From assembly GCA_937871635.1 (NCBI GenBank), contig CALMNS010000657.1, forward strand, positions 1 to 31,727: 31,727 bases of DNA, in the 5' to 3' direction. This stretch comes from an uncultured Solirubrobacter sp. GTDB taxonomy: Bacteria; Actinomycetota; Thermoleophilia; Solirubrobacterales; Solirubrobacteraceae. Both the position numbers and the translations under genes were made by a program. The notes under the pieces are model-generated. The model was not told where the DNA came from. It was given only the letters and a program-made list of their open reading frames with translations, and made no database searches. The stretch's first letter is position 1; every line of letters starts with the position of its first letter. Shown piece after piece: positions 7,473-15,202 of the stretch.

Positions 7473-8432
7473 TCACTCGAAGAACACCGCCGGCGGGGCG
7501 GTGCCCCACTCGTCGGCGAACTTCGCGTCCTCGGCGGACCACACGGCGGCGACGTAGTTCTCGTCGTCGAGGATGATCTCCTCCTCAGCCGAGTACTCGA
7601 CGAAGTTGCCGTCGTGGTCACGGAAGTAGAAGGCGACGTTGTGGCCCGGTCCGTGTCGCAGTGGCCCCCAGACCACTTCGACGGTCCCGCCCTCCCGCAT
7701 CCGCTTGTGCGCCGCGAGGACAGCCGGGGCGTTCTTGAGCGAGAACTGGTAGTGGTGGAGCCCGTTGGCGGGGCCGCGGACCACCGTGTAGCAGTGGAAC
7801 AGCGTGTGCGCCCGGAAGAACGCGATGACCGGGCCGACGTCAGGCGCCACGACGCGGGCGGACTCACGGAGCCCGAGCACGTCCTCGAGCCAGGACATCT
7901 CGGCGTCGACGTCGGCGATGCGGGGCGCCACGTGGTCGAAGGAGATCGGTGCCGGCGCGTCGGCGGACGGCCGCGTGAGCGCTGCCATGGGCACGTCGAC
8001 ATGCACTCCCGGAGTGAGGTGCACGGCGTGGCCGGCCGGCGACACGACCCGCAGGGCGGCCTTGGCGCGCCAGAGCGGGTTCGGGTCCAGGCGCTCGACC
8101 GGTACGTCCGCCGCGCGCAGCCGCGCCTCCGCGGCGTTGCGCGCGGCCTCGTCACGGACGACGTAGGACACGTGGTCGATGCCACGCTCGCCCTCGACGT
8201 AGACCAGGGAGTAGGGGTCGAGCCCGTTGGCCGCGAGGTAGTGCCGGCCGGCGCGGTCGACGTGCACGAGGCACAGGCCCATGTGCTCGACGGCGAACGC
8301 CGCGGCGGCGGCGGGATCCGGGCTGCGCAGCGCGAGGTAGCCGCCGCGTTCGATCGTCGTTCGACCGGCCGTGTTGCTCGCCTTCCGGCGTGCACTCGTG
8401 GTGGCCGGCTCGAACGCTTCGATGGTGGTCAT
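7473..8432 (-). CDS. Two-domain extradiol ring-cleavage dioxygenase (VOC superfamily)
   Basis: The 319-residue protein has two VOC modules (about 28-145 and 163-290), as in catechol 2,3-dioxygenase and HsaC/BphC. The C-terminal module carries the 2-His-1-carboxylate iron site: His167 (FDHVAPRI), His226/227 (GLHHYQF) and Glu279 (NFVEY). It would open a catechol-like ring by meta-cleavage with Fe(II) and O2. It is coded next to a two-component hydroxylase, as in the HsaA/B/C steroid-ring pathway, so the hydroxylase product is its likely substrate. The ATG at 8432 has GGAGGAG upstream and overlaps the preceding NmrA-like gene by ATGA. The first 25 residues are a low-complexity tail. Confidence 0.9.
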   Translation of the reverse strand: MTTIEAFEPATTSARRKASNTAGRTTIERGGYLALRSPDPAAAAAFAVEHMGLCLVHVDRAGRHYLAANGLDPYSLVYVEGERGIDHVSYVVRDEAARNAAEARLRAADVPVERLDPNPLWRAKAALRVVSPAGHAVHLTPGVHVDVPMAALTRPSADAPAPISFDHVAPRIADVDAEMSWLEDVLGLRESARVVAPDVGPVIAFFRAHTLFHCYTVVRGPANGLHHYQFSLKNAPAVLAAHKRMREGGTVEVVWGPLRHGPGHNVAFYFRDHDGNFVEYSAEEEIILDDENYVAAVWSAEDAKFADEWGTAPPAVFFE

Positions 8433-9343
8433 GTCCTGATCTCCTCCTGCATGGACGTGGCGAGTTCCAACCCGAGCTTGTCCGCGTCGCGCGTGAGGGC
8501 GTCGGCGGCCGGCGTCGCGGGCCGTCCGGTCCAGTGCTCGACGGCGTCCGTGACCCTGTCGCCGTCGCGCTCGCGCAGCAGCGCGAAGATGCTGACGACA
8601 TGCTCGGCCAGCCACGCCGGCGCCCCGGCCGCACGCAAGCGGTTTTGCTGCTCGGCGTCGGTGAGGGCGCGGTAGAGGACGTGGCGACCCGTGACCGCCG
8701 TGAGAATCTCGGCGAGCCCAACTCCCGTGAGCGCCTGCGGACCCGTCACCGGGATGACCTCGGGCAAGGGCCCTCCGGCGAGCAGGGCCCCCGCGGCCAC
8801 TTCGCCGACGTCCTCCGTGTCGACCCAGCTGAGGGCCTGGTCTCCAAGGGTCAACGGAAGCTCGCCGTCCGCGATCGCCGCTCGCGAGGAGGCGACCCCC
8901 TGGATGAAGGCGTTCGGTCGTATGCACGTGTACTCGACTCCGGCGTGCGCGAGGACGGCCTCGACCTCGCGGTGGTTCGCCGCTGCCCGGTTGGGCGATC
9001 CCTCGAAGACGGAGGCGGGGCTGGCCGAGATCTTCACGATCCGCCGGACACCGGCGTCCTGCGCCGCCGCGATGGTGTTGAGCTGGTGCCCGAGCAGGTC
9101 CGGGCCGTGCCCACTGCAGAGCAACAACGCATCGATGCCCGCGAAGGCGTCTTCCAAGCCGGCGCGATCGTCGAGATCGCAACAGCGGTGTTCGACGCGC
9201 TCGGCGAGGCTTCCCGCCCGACGCGGGTCCCGCACGAGGGCGATCGGGGCGCGACCGCGCGCGACGAGCGCGCGCAGTGCGGCTCCTCCGACCCGTCCGC
9301 CGGCGCCCGTCACCAGGAGGGTCGGCCGGCGAAGCGAGCTCAA
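8429..9343 (-). CDS. NmrA-like NAD(P)-binding oxidoreductase (atypical SDR), TTG start
   Basis: This 304-residue atypical SDR has the dinucleotide loop TGAGGRVGGAAL near residues 13-24, RRIVKISASPAS in the position of the usual catalytic strand, and HAGVEYTCIRPNAFIQG. NmrA-like proteins act as NAD(P)H-dependent reductases or redox sensors; the substrate is unknown. No ATG or GTG fits the N-terminus. A TTG at 9341-9343 gives SSLRRPTLLVTGAGG and overlaps the stop of the SnoaL-like gene as TTGA, matching the coupling style of the other junctions. The stop overlaps the dioxygenase ATG. A second NmrA-like gene opens operon B. Confidence 0.85.
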   Translation of the reverse strand: MSSLRRPTLLVTGAGGRVGGAALRALVARGRAPIALVRDPRRAGSLAERVEHRCCDLDDRAGLEDAFAGIDALLLCSGHGPDLLGHQLNTIAAAQDAGVRRIVKISASPASVFEGSPNRAAANHREVEAVLAHAGVEYTCIRPNAFIQGVASSRAAIADGELPLTLGDQALSWVDTEDVGEVAAGALLAGGPLPEVIPVTGPQALTGVGLAEILTAVTGRHVLYRALTDAEQQNRLRAAGAPAWLAEHVVSIFALLRERDGDRVTDAVEHWTGRPATPAADALTRDADKLGLELATSMQEEIRT

Positions 9344-9759
9344 GGCACCGCAGCCTGGGTGACCGGCTCGCGCCCGAGCATCGCGTCGGCGAGCACGGCG
9401 GTATCGGCCACCTGGTGAAGCGAGGCGAGGCGTCCGTCCTTCACCCGCCAGATGTGGACGAACTCGCAGCTGAACGGCAGCTCGGTAGCGCTCGCGACCC
9501 CCTCGTAGCGGCCGCGGACCACGAAGGTCCCCTCGGCCTCGACCACCTCCTCGAGCACCGGCCGCAGCCGGGTCCATGCCTTGCCGGCGGTGGGGAAGAA
9601 CCCGCCGAACACCTCGTCGTGGCCGTGGTAGTGGCCGCCGGCCGGCCAGCCCGGACACACGTAGAAGTCCGCGTCCTCGGCGAGGAGCCGCTTCATGACC
9701 TCGATCCTGGTGGGCGAGGCCTCGTACCAGGCCTCGACCGGCGAGCCCGCGAAGCTCAT
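9340..9759 (-). CDS. SnoaL-like / NTF2-like protein
   Basis: This 139-residue protein of the cone-shaped NTF2/SnoaL fold has TRIEVMKRLLAEDADFYVCP near the N-terminus, a GHYHGHDEVF segment and the closing strands SCEFVHIWRVKDGRLASLHQ. Such proteins serve as small isomerases, hydrolases or binding subunits in aromatic and polyketide metabolism. It is the first gene of operon A and divergent from the GntR regulator. The start at 9759 was chosen because it precedes the first family helix. No strong Shine-Dalgarno sequence is visible. The precise reaction is unknown. Confidence 0.82.
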   Translation of the reverse strand: MSFAGSPVEAWYEASPTRIEVMKRLLAEDADFYVCPGWPAGGHYHGHDEVFGGFFPTAGKAWTRLRPVLEEVVEAEGTFVVRGRYEGVASATELPFSCEFVHIWRVKDGRLASLHQVADTAVLADAMLGREPVTQAAVP

Positions 9760-9794
9760 GGGCGAGGACGGTCTTCGGCGATCCGGAACACGAC

Positions 9795-9806
9795 TATGAC
9801 TTATAA
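9795..9806 (+). promoter_or_regulatory. Shared 12-bp element, site 1 (TATGACTTATAA)
   Basis: The sequence lies in the divergent region between the SnoaL-like gene (operon A) and the GntR regulator. It matches the consensus YATRWCYTATAR shared with sites at 11552 and 20883. It could be an operator, or the -10 region of operon A read on the other strand (CATAGT or TATAAG). In this GC-rich window such AT-rich stretches are rare. Confidence 0.45.
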
Positions 9807-9867
9807 CCGTTGCTCGTCGGACCGTCAAGCGCGCGAGCACACCCGCGGGAGGGAAGGCCGGCCTCTC

Positions 9868-9873
9868 TATGCT
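9868..9873 (+). promoter_or_regulatory. -10 box TATGCT, leaderless type (GntR gene)
   Basis: TATGCT is followed by 6 nt and the ATG at 9880, with no Shine-Dalgarno sequence close by. This suggests a leaderless mRNA for the regulator. Confidence 0.55.
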
Positions 9874-9879
9874 GGGCGC

Positions 9880-10557
9880 ATGAAGGTAGGGACGCCTCTT
9901 GCTCCGGTCTCCCGGGTCGATCAGCTGACGAGCGCCATCCGCCAGGCGATCCTCACCGGTCAGCTCGAGCCGGGCAAACCCTTCAAGGTCAACGAGCTCG
10001 CTGCGACGTTCGGGGTCAGCATCATCCCCGTTCGGGAGGCGCTGCAGCGACTGGTCGCCGTCGGACTCATCGAGCTGCGCCCGGCCCGCACCACCATCGT
10101 CGCGCCACTCAGCGTCGCCGACCTCAAGGAGCTCTACCGCTTGCGGATCCTCCTCGAGGGCGATGCGATCAAGCGCGGTGCGCCGCAGTTGTCGGCTCAG
10201 GAGCTGATCGACCTCGAGGAGATGCTCGAGCAGATGGCCGACCTGCGGCCGTCGTCCGAGGAGTTCTGGGCCGTCCACCAGCGCTTCCACCAGCAGTTGC
10301 TCGGCCCGACCCTGAGTCCCCGCCTCAAGCAGGCGCTCGATCCGCTGTGGGCGGGCACCGAGCGCTACACCCGACTCGTCTACGACGAGATCGGGTTCGG
10401 CCCCAACCACCACTCTCCGGAAGCGGCGCATCGCGTCATCCTCGACGCCGTGCGGACGGGCAAGCCGCGGGCCGCCAAGGACGCGCTAGTGGCGCACTAC
10501 GACACGAACCTCGCCTGGATGCTCAGCGGGCTGTCGAGCATCCACTCCGAGGACTGA
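9880..10557 (+). CDS. GntR-family transcriptional regulator, FCD type
   Basis: The 225-residue protein has an N-terminal winged helix-turn-helix (about 14-75) with AIRQAILTGQLEPGKPF and the recognition region LAATFGVSIIPVREALQRL. A C-terminal FCD helical domain (about 95-215) follows, containing YRLRILLEGDAI and WAVHQRFHQQLL, whose histidines are typical metal or effector ligands. FCD regulators usually sense organic acids and repress adjacent catabolic genes. It is divergent from operon A and convergent with the FAH gene, so control of both, plus operon B through the shared 12-bp element, is a reasonable inference. Its stop and the FAH stop form the hexamer TGATCA. Confidence 0.93.
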   Translation: MKVGTPLAPVSRVDQLTSAIRQAILTGQLEPGKPFKVNELAATFGVSIIPVREALQRLVAVGLIELRPARTTIVAPLSVADLKELYRLRILLEGDAIKRGAPQLSAQELIDLEEMLEQMADLRPSSEEFWAVHQRFHQQLLGPTLSPRLKQALDPLWAGTERYTRLVYDEIGFGPNHHSPEAAHRVILDAVRTGKPRAAKDALVAHYDTNLAWMLSGLSSIHSED

Positions 10558-11541
10558 TCAGGCCTCCACCCGGTTGCGCAGGGTGCCGATCCCCGAGAGC
10601 GCGACCTCCACGACGTCGCCGTCCTTGAGCAGGTACCGCTCCGGCGGATCCATGAAGATGCCCACGCCGGCCGGCGTTCCCGTCGAGATGACGTCGCCTG
10701 GCTCGAGCCCTAGGGTAGACCAGTAGGCGATCAGCTCGTCGCAGCCGAACAGGAGGTCGCGGGTCGAGCCGGACTGCCGCACGTCGCCGTTGACGGTGAG
10801 CTCCAGGTGCACGTCGCGGGGGTCGATGCCCTCATCGGGGGTGACCAGCCACGGGCCGAGCGGGGTGCCGTGCCAGGCGTTCTTGCCGAGGAGGAGCATG
10901 CCGGCCTTCATCTCCTCGAACTGGACGTCTCGCGAGCTGACGTCGTTGAGGATCGTGTACCCCGCGACGTAGTCGAGCGCCTCTGAGCGGTCGACTCTCA
11001 CGGCGGTGCGTCCGATGACGAGCGCCAGTTCGGCCTCGTAGTCCAGCTGCCCCGTCTCGGCGGGATAGGAGATGGGCTGCTCGTGCCCGACCAGCGACGA
11101 GGCGAACTTGACGAAGGCGGCCGGTCGCTCGGGCCTGACCACTCCTGCGTCCGCCCCTTCGGCCAGGTGGTCGGCGTAGTTCATGCCGGCGCAGATGACC
11201 TTGCCTGGCCGGGTGACCACCGGGAGGTACGACGCGTCGTCCGCCGCCGTGAGGACCCCCGCGTCGACCAGCCGCCGCACGCCGCCGTCCTCCGCCGCCT
11301 GGGTCGCCCAGTCGAGGACGCGACGCGCATCGTCGAGCCCGGCCTGACCGAGCGCGAGCAACGCCTGCATCTCGTCGGGCAGCCGATCGGCGGCGGGAGA
11401 CGGCCGGTTCGGACCGGACCCCTCCCGCTGGGACTCGCGCATCCCGGCGTCCAGGCCGGCGAGGTGGGGCCCCTCTGGGGTGTCGACGAGCCCTCCGATT
11501 CGCTGGGTGCCGTCGGAGGTGAGGTACGTGGCCAGTTTCAC
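10558..11541 (-). CDS. Fumarylacetoacetate hydrolase family protein
   Basis: The 327-residue protein has an N-terminal cap (about 1-115) and the FAH catalytic beta-roll. Recognisable segments are PGKVICAGMNYADHL, GQLDYEAELALVIGR (metal-ligand Glu residues), YTILNDVSSRDVQF, GKNAWHGTPLGPWLVT and VISTGTPAGVG. Family members hydrolyse C-C bonds of beta-diketones, isomerise or decarboxylate ring-cleavage products, or hydrolyse acylpyruvates. Here it probably processes a ring-cleavage product. The GTG start at 11541 gives KLATYLTSDGTQRIGG, the normal N-terminus, and has TACGCT 6 nt upstream. The gene diverges from the RibB-like gene across only 25 bp. Confidence 0.92.
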   Translation of the reverse strand: MKLATYLTSDGTQRIGGLVDTPEGPHLAGLDAGMRESQREGSGPNRPSPAADRLPDEMQALLALGQAGLDDARRVLDWATQAAEDGGVRRLVDAGVLTAADDASYLPVVTRPGKVICAGMNYADHLAEGADAGVVRPERPAAFVKFASSLVGHEQPISYPAETGQLDYEAELALVIGRTAVRVDRSEALDYVAGYTILNDVSSRDVQFEEMKAGMLLLGKNAWHGTPLGPWLVTPDEGIDPRDVHLELTVNGDVRQSGSTRDLLFGCDELIAYWSTLGLEPGDVISTGTPAGVGIFMDPPERYLLKDGDVVEVALSGIGTLRNRVEA

Positions 11542-11547
11542 GCGCGA

Positions 11548-11553
11548 AGCGTA
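11548..11553 (-). promoter_or_regulatory. -10 box TACGCT, leaderless type (FAH gene)
   Basis: TACGCT on the minus strand is followed by 6 nt and the GTG at 11541. It shares the 25-bp divergent region with the plus-strand box at 11554. Confidence 0.5.
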
Positions 11554-11563
11554 TAACCTATAG
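11552..11563 (+). promoter_or_regulatory. Shared 12-bp element, site 2 (TATAACCTATAG)
   Basis: This match to YATRWCYTATAR fills the centre of the 25-bp divergent region between the FAH and RibB-like genes. It contains a perfect TATA-N3-TATA dyad. It overlaps both presumed -10 boxes, so a protein bound here would block transcription in both directions. Confidence 0.45.
11554..11559 (+). promoter_or_regulatory. -10 box TAACCT, leaderless type (RibB-like gene)
   Basis: TAACCT is followed by 7 nt and the ATG at 11567. No ribosome-binding site can fit in the 25-bp intergenic region once the promoter is placed. Confidence 0.45.
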
Positions 11564-11566
11564 TTC

Positions 11567-12205
11567 ATGGGCGTCGACGGGATCTCCATCGATCCGTCGT
11601 CGCTCGCTCCCGCCCTGCGGGAGCTCCGCGCCGGCCGAGCTGTCGTCCTGATCGACGAGCGCACCGACTCCGCCGATCTCGTGGCGACAGCCGACGCGAT
11701 CGAAGCGGCCACCGTGAACCTGATGATCCGCGAGGCGCGCGGCATCCTGGCGGTCGCGCTGACCTACGAGCGCTGCGAGGCGCTCCACCTGCGGCGCATG
11801 ACCGGCATCGCCGAGACGCAGCGGGCATGAAGCCTGCCCTACGTCACCATCGAGGCGCGCGAGGGGATCAGCACCGGCATCTCAGCGGCCGACCGGGCTC
11901 GGACCATCCGGGTCGCGGGCGACAGCGCGTCCGGGCCGAGCGACCTGGTGAGCCCGGGGCACATCCCGCCGCTGCGCGCCGTCAGCGGCGGGTCGCTGGC
12001 GCTCCATGGGCGCGCCGAGGCGGCAGTGGACGTCGTGCGCCTCTCCGGTTCGGGTCCCGCTGCGGCGATCTGCGACGTGCTCACCGACGACGGCGAGCTG
12101 GCGGACGCCGGGACGGTGGGCCGGATGGCGGTCAGGCTCGGGCTTGCGCAGGTGACCATCGCCGAGGTCATGTCCGCGCGACTCGAGGAGTGGGCGGGTC
12201 AGTGA
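11567..12205 (+). pseudogene. Divergent RibB-like (DHBP synthase family) gene interrupted by in-frame TGA
   Basis: Read through one TGA at 11828-11830, this frame gives about 212 residues colinear with 3,4-dihydroxy-2-butanone-4-phosphate synthase. The N-half has ALRELRAGRAVVLIDERTD and EARGILAVALTYERCEAL. The C-half has YVTIEAREGISTGISAADR, SPGHIPPLRAVSGG and AEAAVDVVRLSG. The TGA falls where RibB usually has Gly, so a GGA-to-TGA change explains it. Catalytic features are also lost: the acidic DRENEGD loop is replaced, and the His-Thr before Glu in the HTEA motif reads Arg-Ala. It therefore was probably not a normal RibB even before the stop. A functional readthrough or an 87-residue product are alternatives. 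The 3' end overlaps the convergent FAD hydroxylase gene by 38 bp. Confidence 0.75.
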
Positions 12206-13922
12206 GGCGCTCGCCCGACGATGCCACCGGCGTCTCGCTCCGCGCCTCCCGTCGCGTGGTCGGCGCACGTGCCCCGCGGACCCGGTCGACGATGCCCTCC
12301 GCGTCGTCGGCGGAGGAGCCGCGCCAGGCGACGTGCTGGTCCGGACGGACGATGACCAGGTCGGCGTCGTAGAGCTCACGCACGTCGGCGCGGGCCAGGT
12401 CGACCTTCGTCAAGGGCATGTTCGCCCGTTCCGCGGCCGAGACGAGCGCCCGCGCCGCCGGCTCCTGGTCGTCCGAGAGGCACAGGAGCGTCATCCCCGG
12501 GGCGAGGAGGTCGTACAGGCAGCGCTCGTCGTCGATCCAGACGTGGGGCGCCAGGTGCCCAGGTCGAGCGGTCGGCTCGTACGTGCCGACCTCGTCGGCG
12601 GTGGGAGCCGATCCGTCGGCGACGACGACGGGCGACGACTCGTAGCGGTACCCGAGCTGCACGCCGATCGAGGCGAACTCCCGCGCCTTCTCCTCGTGGA
12701 TGGTCTCCCCCGCGCGCTCGCGCAGGCGGTCGCCGGCCGGTCCCGCGTCCTCCAGCTCCGGAGCCGTGAAGCGGTTGGAGTTCTTGGCGAAGTTGGCGCT
12801 GGCCTCGTCGATCACCCGCTGGTGGATCGGGCGCCGCTCGTGCTCGTAGCTCTCCAGCAGCCGGTCGGCGCCCCAGCCGCGCACGACGGCGGCGAGCTTC
12901 CACCCGAGATCGACGGCGTCGCCGATCCCCATGTTCATCCCGTAGCCGCCCATCGGCGGATGCAGGTGGGCGGCGTCGCCCAGCAGGAAGGCGCGACCGA
13001 CCCGGTAGTGGTCGGCCAGGCGGCGCTCGGCCAACCACGGGCCGTTGGCGACCACCTCGCACGCGAACGACTCTCCCACCGCCGCGAAGAAGGAGCGTCG
13101 GACGTCATCGTCGGACATCGGCCCGCTCTCAGGCACCTGGTTGAGGTGGAACCACCAGAGATCATGCGGGTTCAGCGGTCCGAGGATCGAAGGCGCGTCG
13201 CGCGTGACCGTCCAGTAGTGGACGGCCTTGCCCTTGTCGTGACGCGACCACAGGTCGGGAGCGCGGAACACCGCGGACACGTTCCGGGCGAGCGACTGAC
13301 CCGACATGCCGACGCCGAGCTGCTCGCGGACCGTCGACCGCGCGCCGTCGCAGCCTGCGATGTAGCTGGCGTGGATCTCGCGCGACGCGCCCCCGTGCAC
13401 GTCGCGCAAGGACGCCCTGATCCCCGTCTGATGCTCCTCGAAGCCCTCCAGCTCGACGCCGGTCGCGACGCTCACGGCCGGCAGGCCTCGAGCGCGTTCG
13501 CGCAGGACGTCCTCGAGGATGTCCTGGGGGACCTGCTGGGCGGGCTCGGGGTACGGACGGCTGCGATCGACCGCCGTCGACAACGCGTTCGGGAAGCGCG
13601 TGAGCTCCCAGCCGGTGAGGCGCGTGACGAAGGCGATGTCGGAGGGGAAGTCGGCCGGCAGGGGCGCCGCCGCCCGCACGCGATCCGCGAGCCCCCAGCG
13701 GCGCAGCAGCCCCATCGTCCGGATGTTGCTGAGCTTCGCCCGCGGTTGTGGACTGCGCGTGGTCCGGCGCTCCACGACGAGGCACCTGACCCCCTGACGA
13801 CCGAGCTCGATGCTCAGCGCCGTCCCCACGGGCCCTGAGCCGACGATGAGGACATCGACATCCGGTGCGCCTCCATCGACGCGTTGCGTCGCATCGACGC
13901 GTTGCGTCGCGCGTCCGCTCAC
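12168..13922 (-). CDS. FAD-dependent aromatic hydroxylase (MhpA/PheA/TfdB-like, group A)
   Basis: The 584-residue protein has the three FAD/NAD(P)H fingerprints of group A hydroxylases: GSGPVG at 28-33, the DG motif in AGCDGARSTVRE (about 180-190), and the GD motif GRAFLLGDAAHLHPPMGGYG (about 307-326). A C-terminal thioredoxin-like domain (about 430-570) follows, as in phenol hydroxylase. It would add an OH group to a phenolic ring. It is the last gene of operon B, 8 nt after a MetE-like gene. The start is taken as the GTG at 13922; the N-terminus carries a duplicated ATQRVD, so a later start is possible. The last 38 bp overlap the RibB-like pseudogene. Confidence 0.92.
   Translation of the reverse strand: MSGRATQRVDATQRVDGGAPDVDVLIVGSGPVGTALSIELGRQGVRCLVVERRTTRSPQPRAKLSNIRTMGLLRRWGLADRVRAAAPLPADFPSDIAFVTRLTGWELTRFPNALSTAVDRSRPYPEPAQQVPQDILEDVLRERARGLPAVSVATGVELEGFEEHQTGIRASLRDVHGGASREIHASYIAGCDGARSTVREQLGVGMSGQSLARNVSAVFRAPDLWSRHDKGKAVHYWTVTRDAPSILGPLNPHDLWWFHLNQVPESGPMSDDDVRRSFFAAVGESFACEVVANGPWLAERRLADHYRVGRAFLLGDAAHLHPPMGGYGMNMGIGDAVDLGWKLAAVVRGWGADRLLESYEHERRPIHQRVIDEASANFAKNSNRFTAPELEDAGPAGDRLRERAGETIHEEKAREFASIGVQLGYRYESSPVVVADGSAPTADEVGTYEPTARPGHLAPHVWIDDERCLYDLLAPGMTLLCLSDDQEPAARALVSAAERANMPLTKVDLARADVRELYDADLVIVRPDQHVAWRGSSADDAEGIVDRVRGARAPTTRREARSETPVASSGERLTDPPTPRVART
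13875..13910. repeat. Two tandem 18-bp copies (ATCGACGCGTTGCGTCGC)
   Basis: Two perfect adjacent copies lie at 13875-13892 and 13893-13910, inside the first codons of the FAD hydroxylase gene. They encode ATQRVD twice on the minus strand, so the duplication keeps the reading frame. Confidence 0.95.
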
Positions 13923-13930
13923 GACGCGCC

Positions 13931-15202
13931 TCAGCCGGCGCCGACGCGCGGGGCCGGCATCACCGTCGCGGTCAGCGCTCCGAGGTACCGCGGGTAATGC
14001 GGTCGCGGAAGCGCCCCCTCGCCCGGGAGCGCGCACGGCGTCCCGGCGGACGCCTCGCAGACGGGGCAGTCGATCTGCTCGGCGATCTCCCTCACCCGCG
14101 CGTTGGCCACCTCGGGCGGCGGAGCCGTCGCGTGCTGCTGGTCCGGCACCGCGACGTCGCCGTTCGGAGGCTGGGCCGCCTCCGCGGCGACCTGCGCCTG
14201 CAGCCGGAGCAGCTCGACCGGGTCGGCGGGCGTCCGGCTGGTGCCGCACTCCGTCGCGACCCCGAAGTCCGACACGAAGAGCTTCGCGGCCGCGATGCGC
14301 CGCCGGCCGCCCTCCTCACCGTCTTCGTGGTGCACCAGCCCCAGGAACAGGCGCGTCTCCGGCGGCAACGAGAGGTCGGCGAGTGGCGCGAAGAACGCGC
14401 GGTCGTCGCGCTCGATCGGCACGGGCAGGTGCAGGCGCTGCACCGTCCGTCCCACGCGTCCGAGGACCTCGTTGGCCACCTGGGTCATCAGCCTCGCGTC
14501 GGAGGGCTCGACCATGTGGATGTCGTACGGCGCGCCGTAGCAGAGGTGGTAAGCCAGGTGCACGTCGGCGGGAACCGCGTTCCCGCACCACACGAGACGT
14601 TCGACCACGTCCGCGTGCGGATCCGCCAGGGTATGGGGAAAGACCCCTTCGAGGATGCCGAACTCCAGGGCCACGTCCCACTGGATGGCCAGCCTGTCGT
14701 GCGGGATCGCCTCGCACATCGCCCGGATGTCGTTCTCGATGGCCCGCTCGATCACCGGCTCGAGCACGTGCTGCTCGTCGGGGTGGATGAACGACGAGAC
14801 GAACGCCAGTGGGGTGGGGATCGCCTGCTGGAACCGGGTCCCGGCGGCGACGACGCCCTCCCGCTGCAGCTGGTCGAAGACGGCGAACGACGCCTGCGCC
14901 CATCCCGCGTATCCGAGGGTGGGCAGCTCGACGTCCTCCGGCGAAGCGCCCTCGGCCAGGCCGTGGTAGACGCGGTCGGACACCAGCTTGCTGCCCGGCT
15001 CGGTGTACGTCTTGCGAGCGAGGCCGGGCGTCGAGGCGAACCGCGGCTGATGCTGCGTGAGCCACATCGAGCGCTCCCCCGTCTCGCCGTCGGGGATCCA
15101 CTCCGCGGCGGCGCCGAGGCTCTCCGCCACCGACCGCATCGTGTCCTCCCCCGTCGGGAAGAGCATCGCCCCCACGAGGTGGACGTTCGCGGCACCCGTC
15201 AT
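13931..15202 (-). CDS. MetE-like (cobalamin-independent methionine synthase fold) methyltransferase, paralogue 1, with C-terminal zinc knuckle
   Basis: This 423-residue protein matches only the catalytic TIM-barrel half of MetE. Putative zinc ligands in the MetE order are His219-x-Cys221 (AYHLCYG), a later Glu (for example Glu265) and Cys319 (TECGTS). A flexible linker leads to an extra C-terminal module, Cys379-x2-Cys382-x7-Cys390 with His402, which resembles a small zinc knuckle. MetE moves a methyl group from methyl-THF to a thiol. This short form lacks the N-terminal half of MetE and probably uses another donor or acceptor. The ATG overlaps the stop of paralogue 2 (ATGA), so the two are probably made together and may form a complex. 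Confidence 0.78.
   Translation of the reverse strand: MTGAANVHLVGAMLFPTGEDTMRSVAESLGAAAEWIPDGETGERSMWLTQHQPRFASTPGLARKTYTEPGSKLVSDRVYHGLAEGASPEDVELPTLGYAGWAQASFAVFDQLQREGVVAAGTRFQQAIPTPLAFVSSFIHPDEQHVLEPVIERAIENDIRAMCEAIPHDRLAIQWDVALEFGILEGVFPHTLADPHADVVERLVWCGNAVPADVHLAYHLCYGAPYDIHMVEPSDARLMTQVANEVLGRVGRTVQRLHLPVPIERDDRAFFAPLADLSLPPETRLFLGLVHHEDGEEGGRRRIAAAKLFVSDFGVATECGTSRTPADPVELLRLQAQVAAEAAQPPNGDVAVPDQQHATAPPPEVANARVREIAEQIDCPVCEASAGTPCALPGEGALPRPHYPRYLGALTATVMPAPRVGAG

Noticed and set aside
11828..11830. Selenocysteine at the TGA of the RibB-like gene
   Set aside because: The aligned position is normally Gly, not Cys; no SECIS-like hairpin is evident just downstream; and the active site is altered elsewhere. 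A nonsense mutation is simpler.
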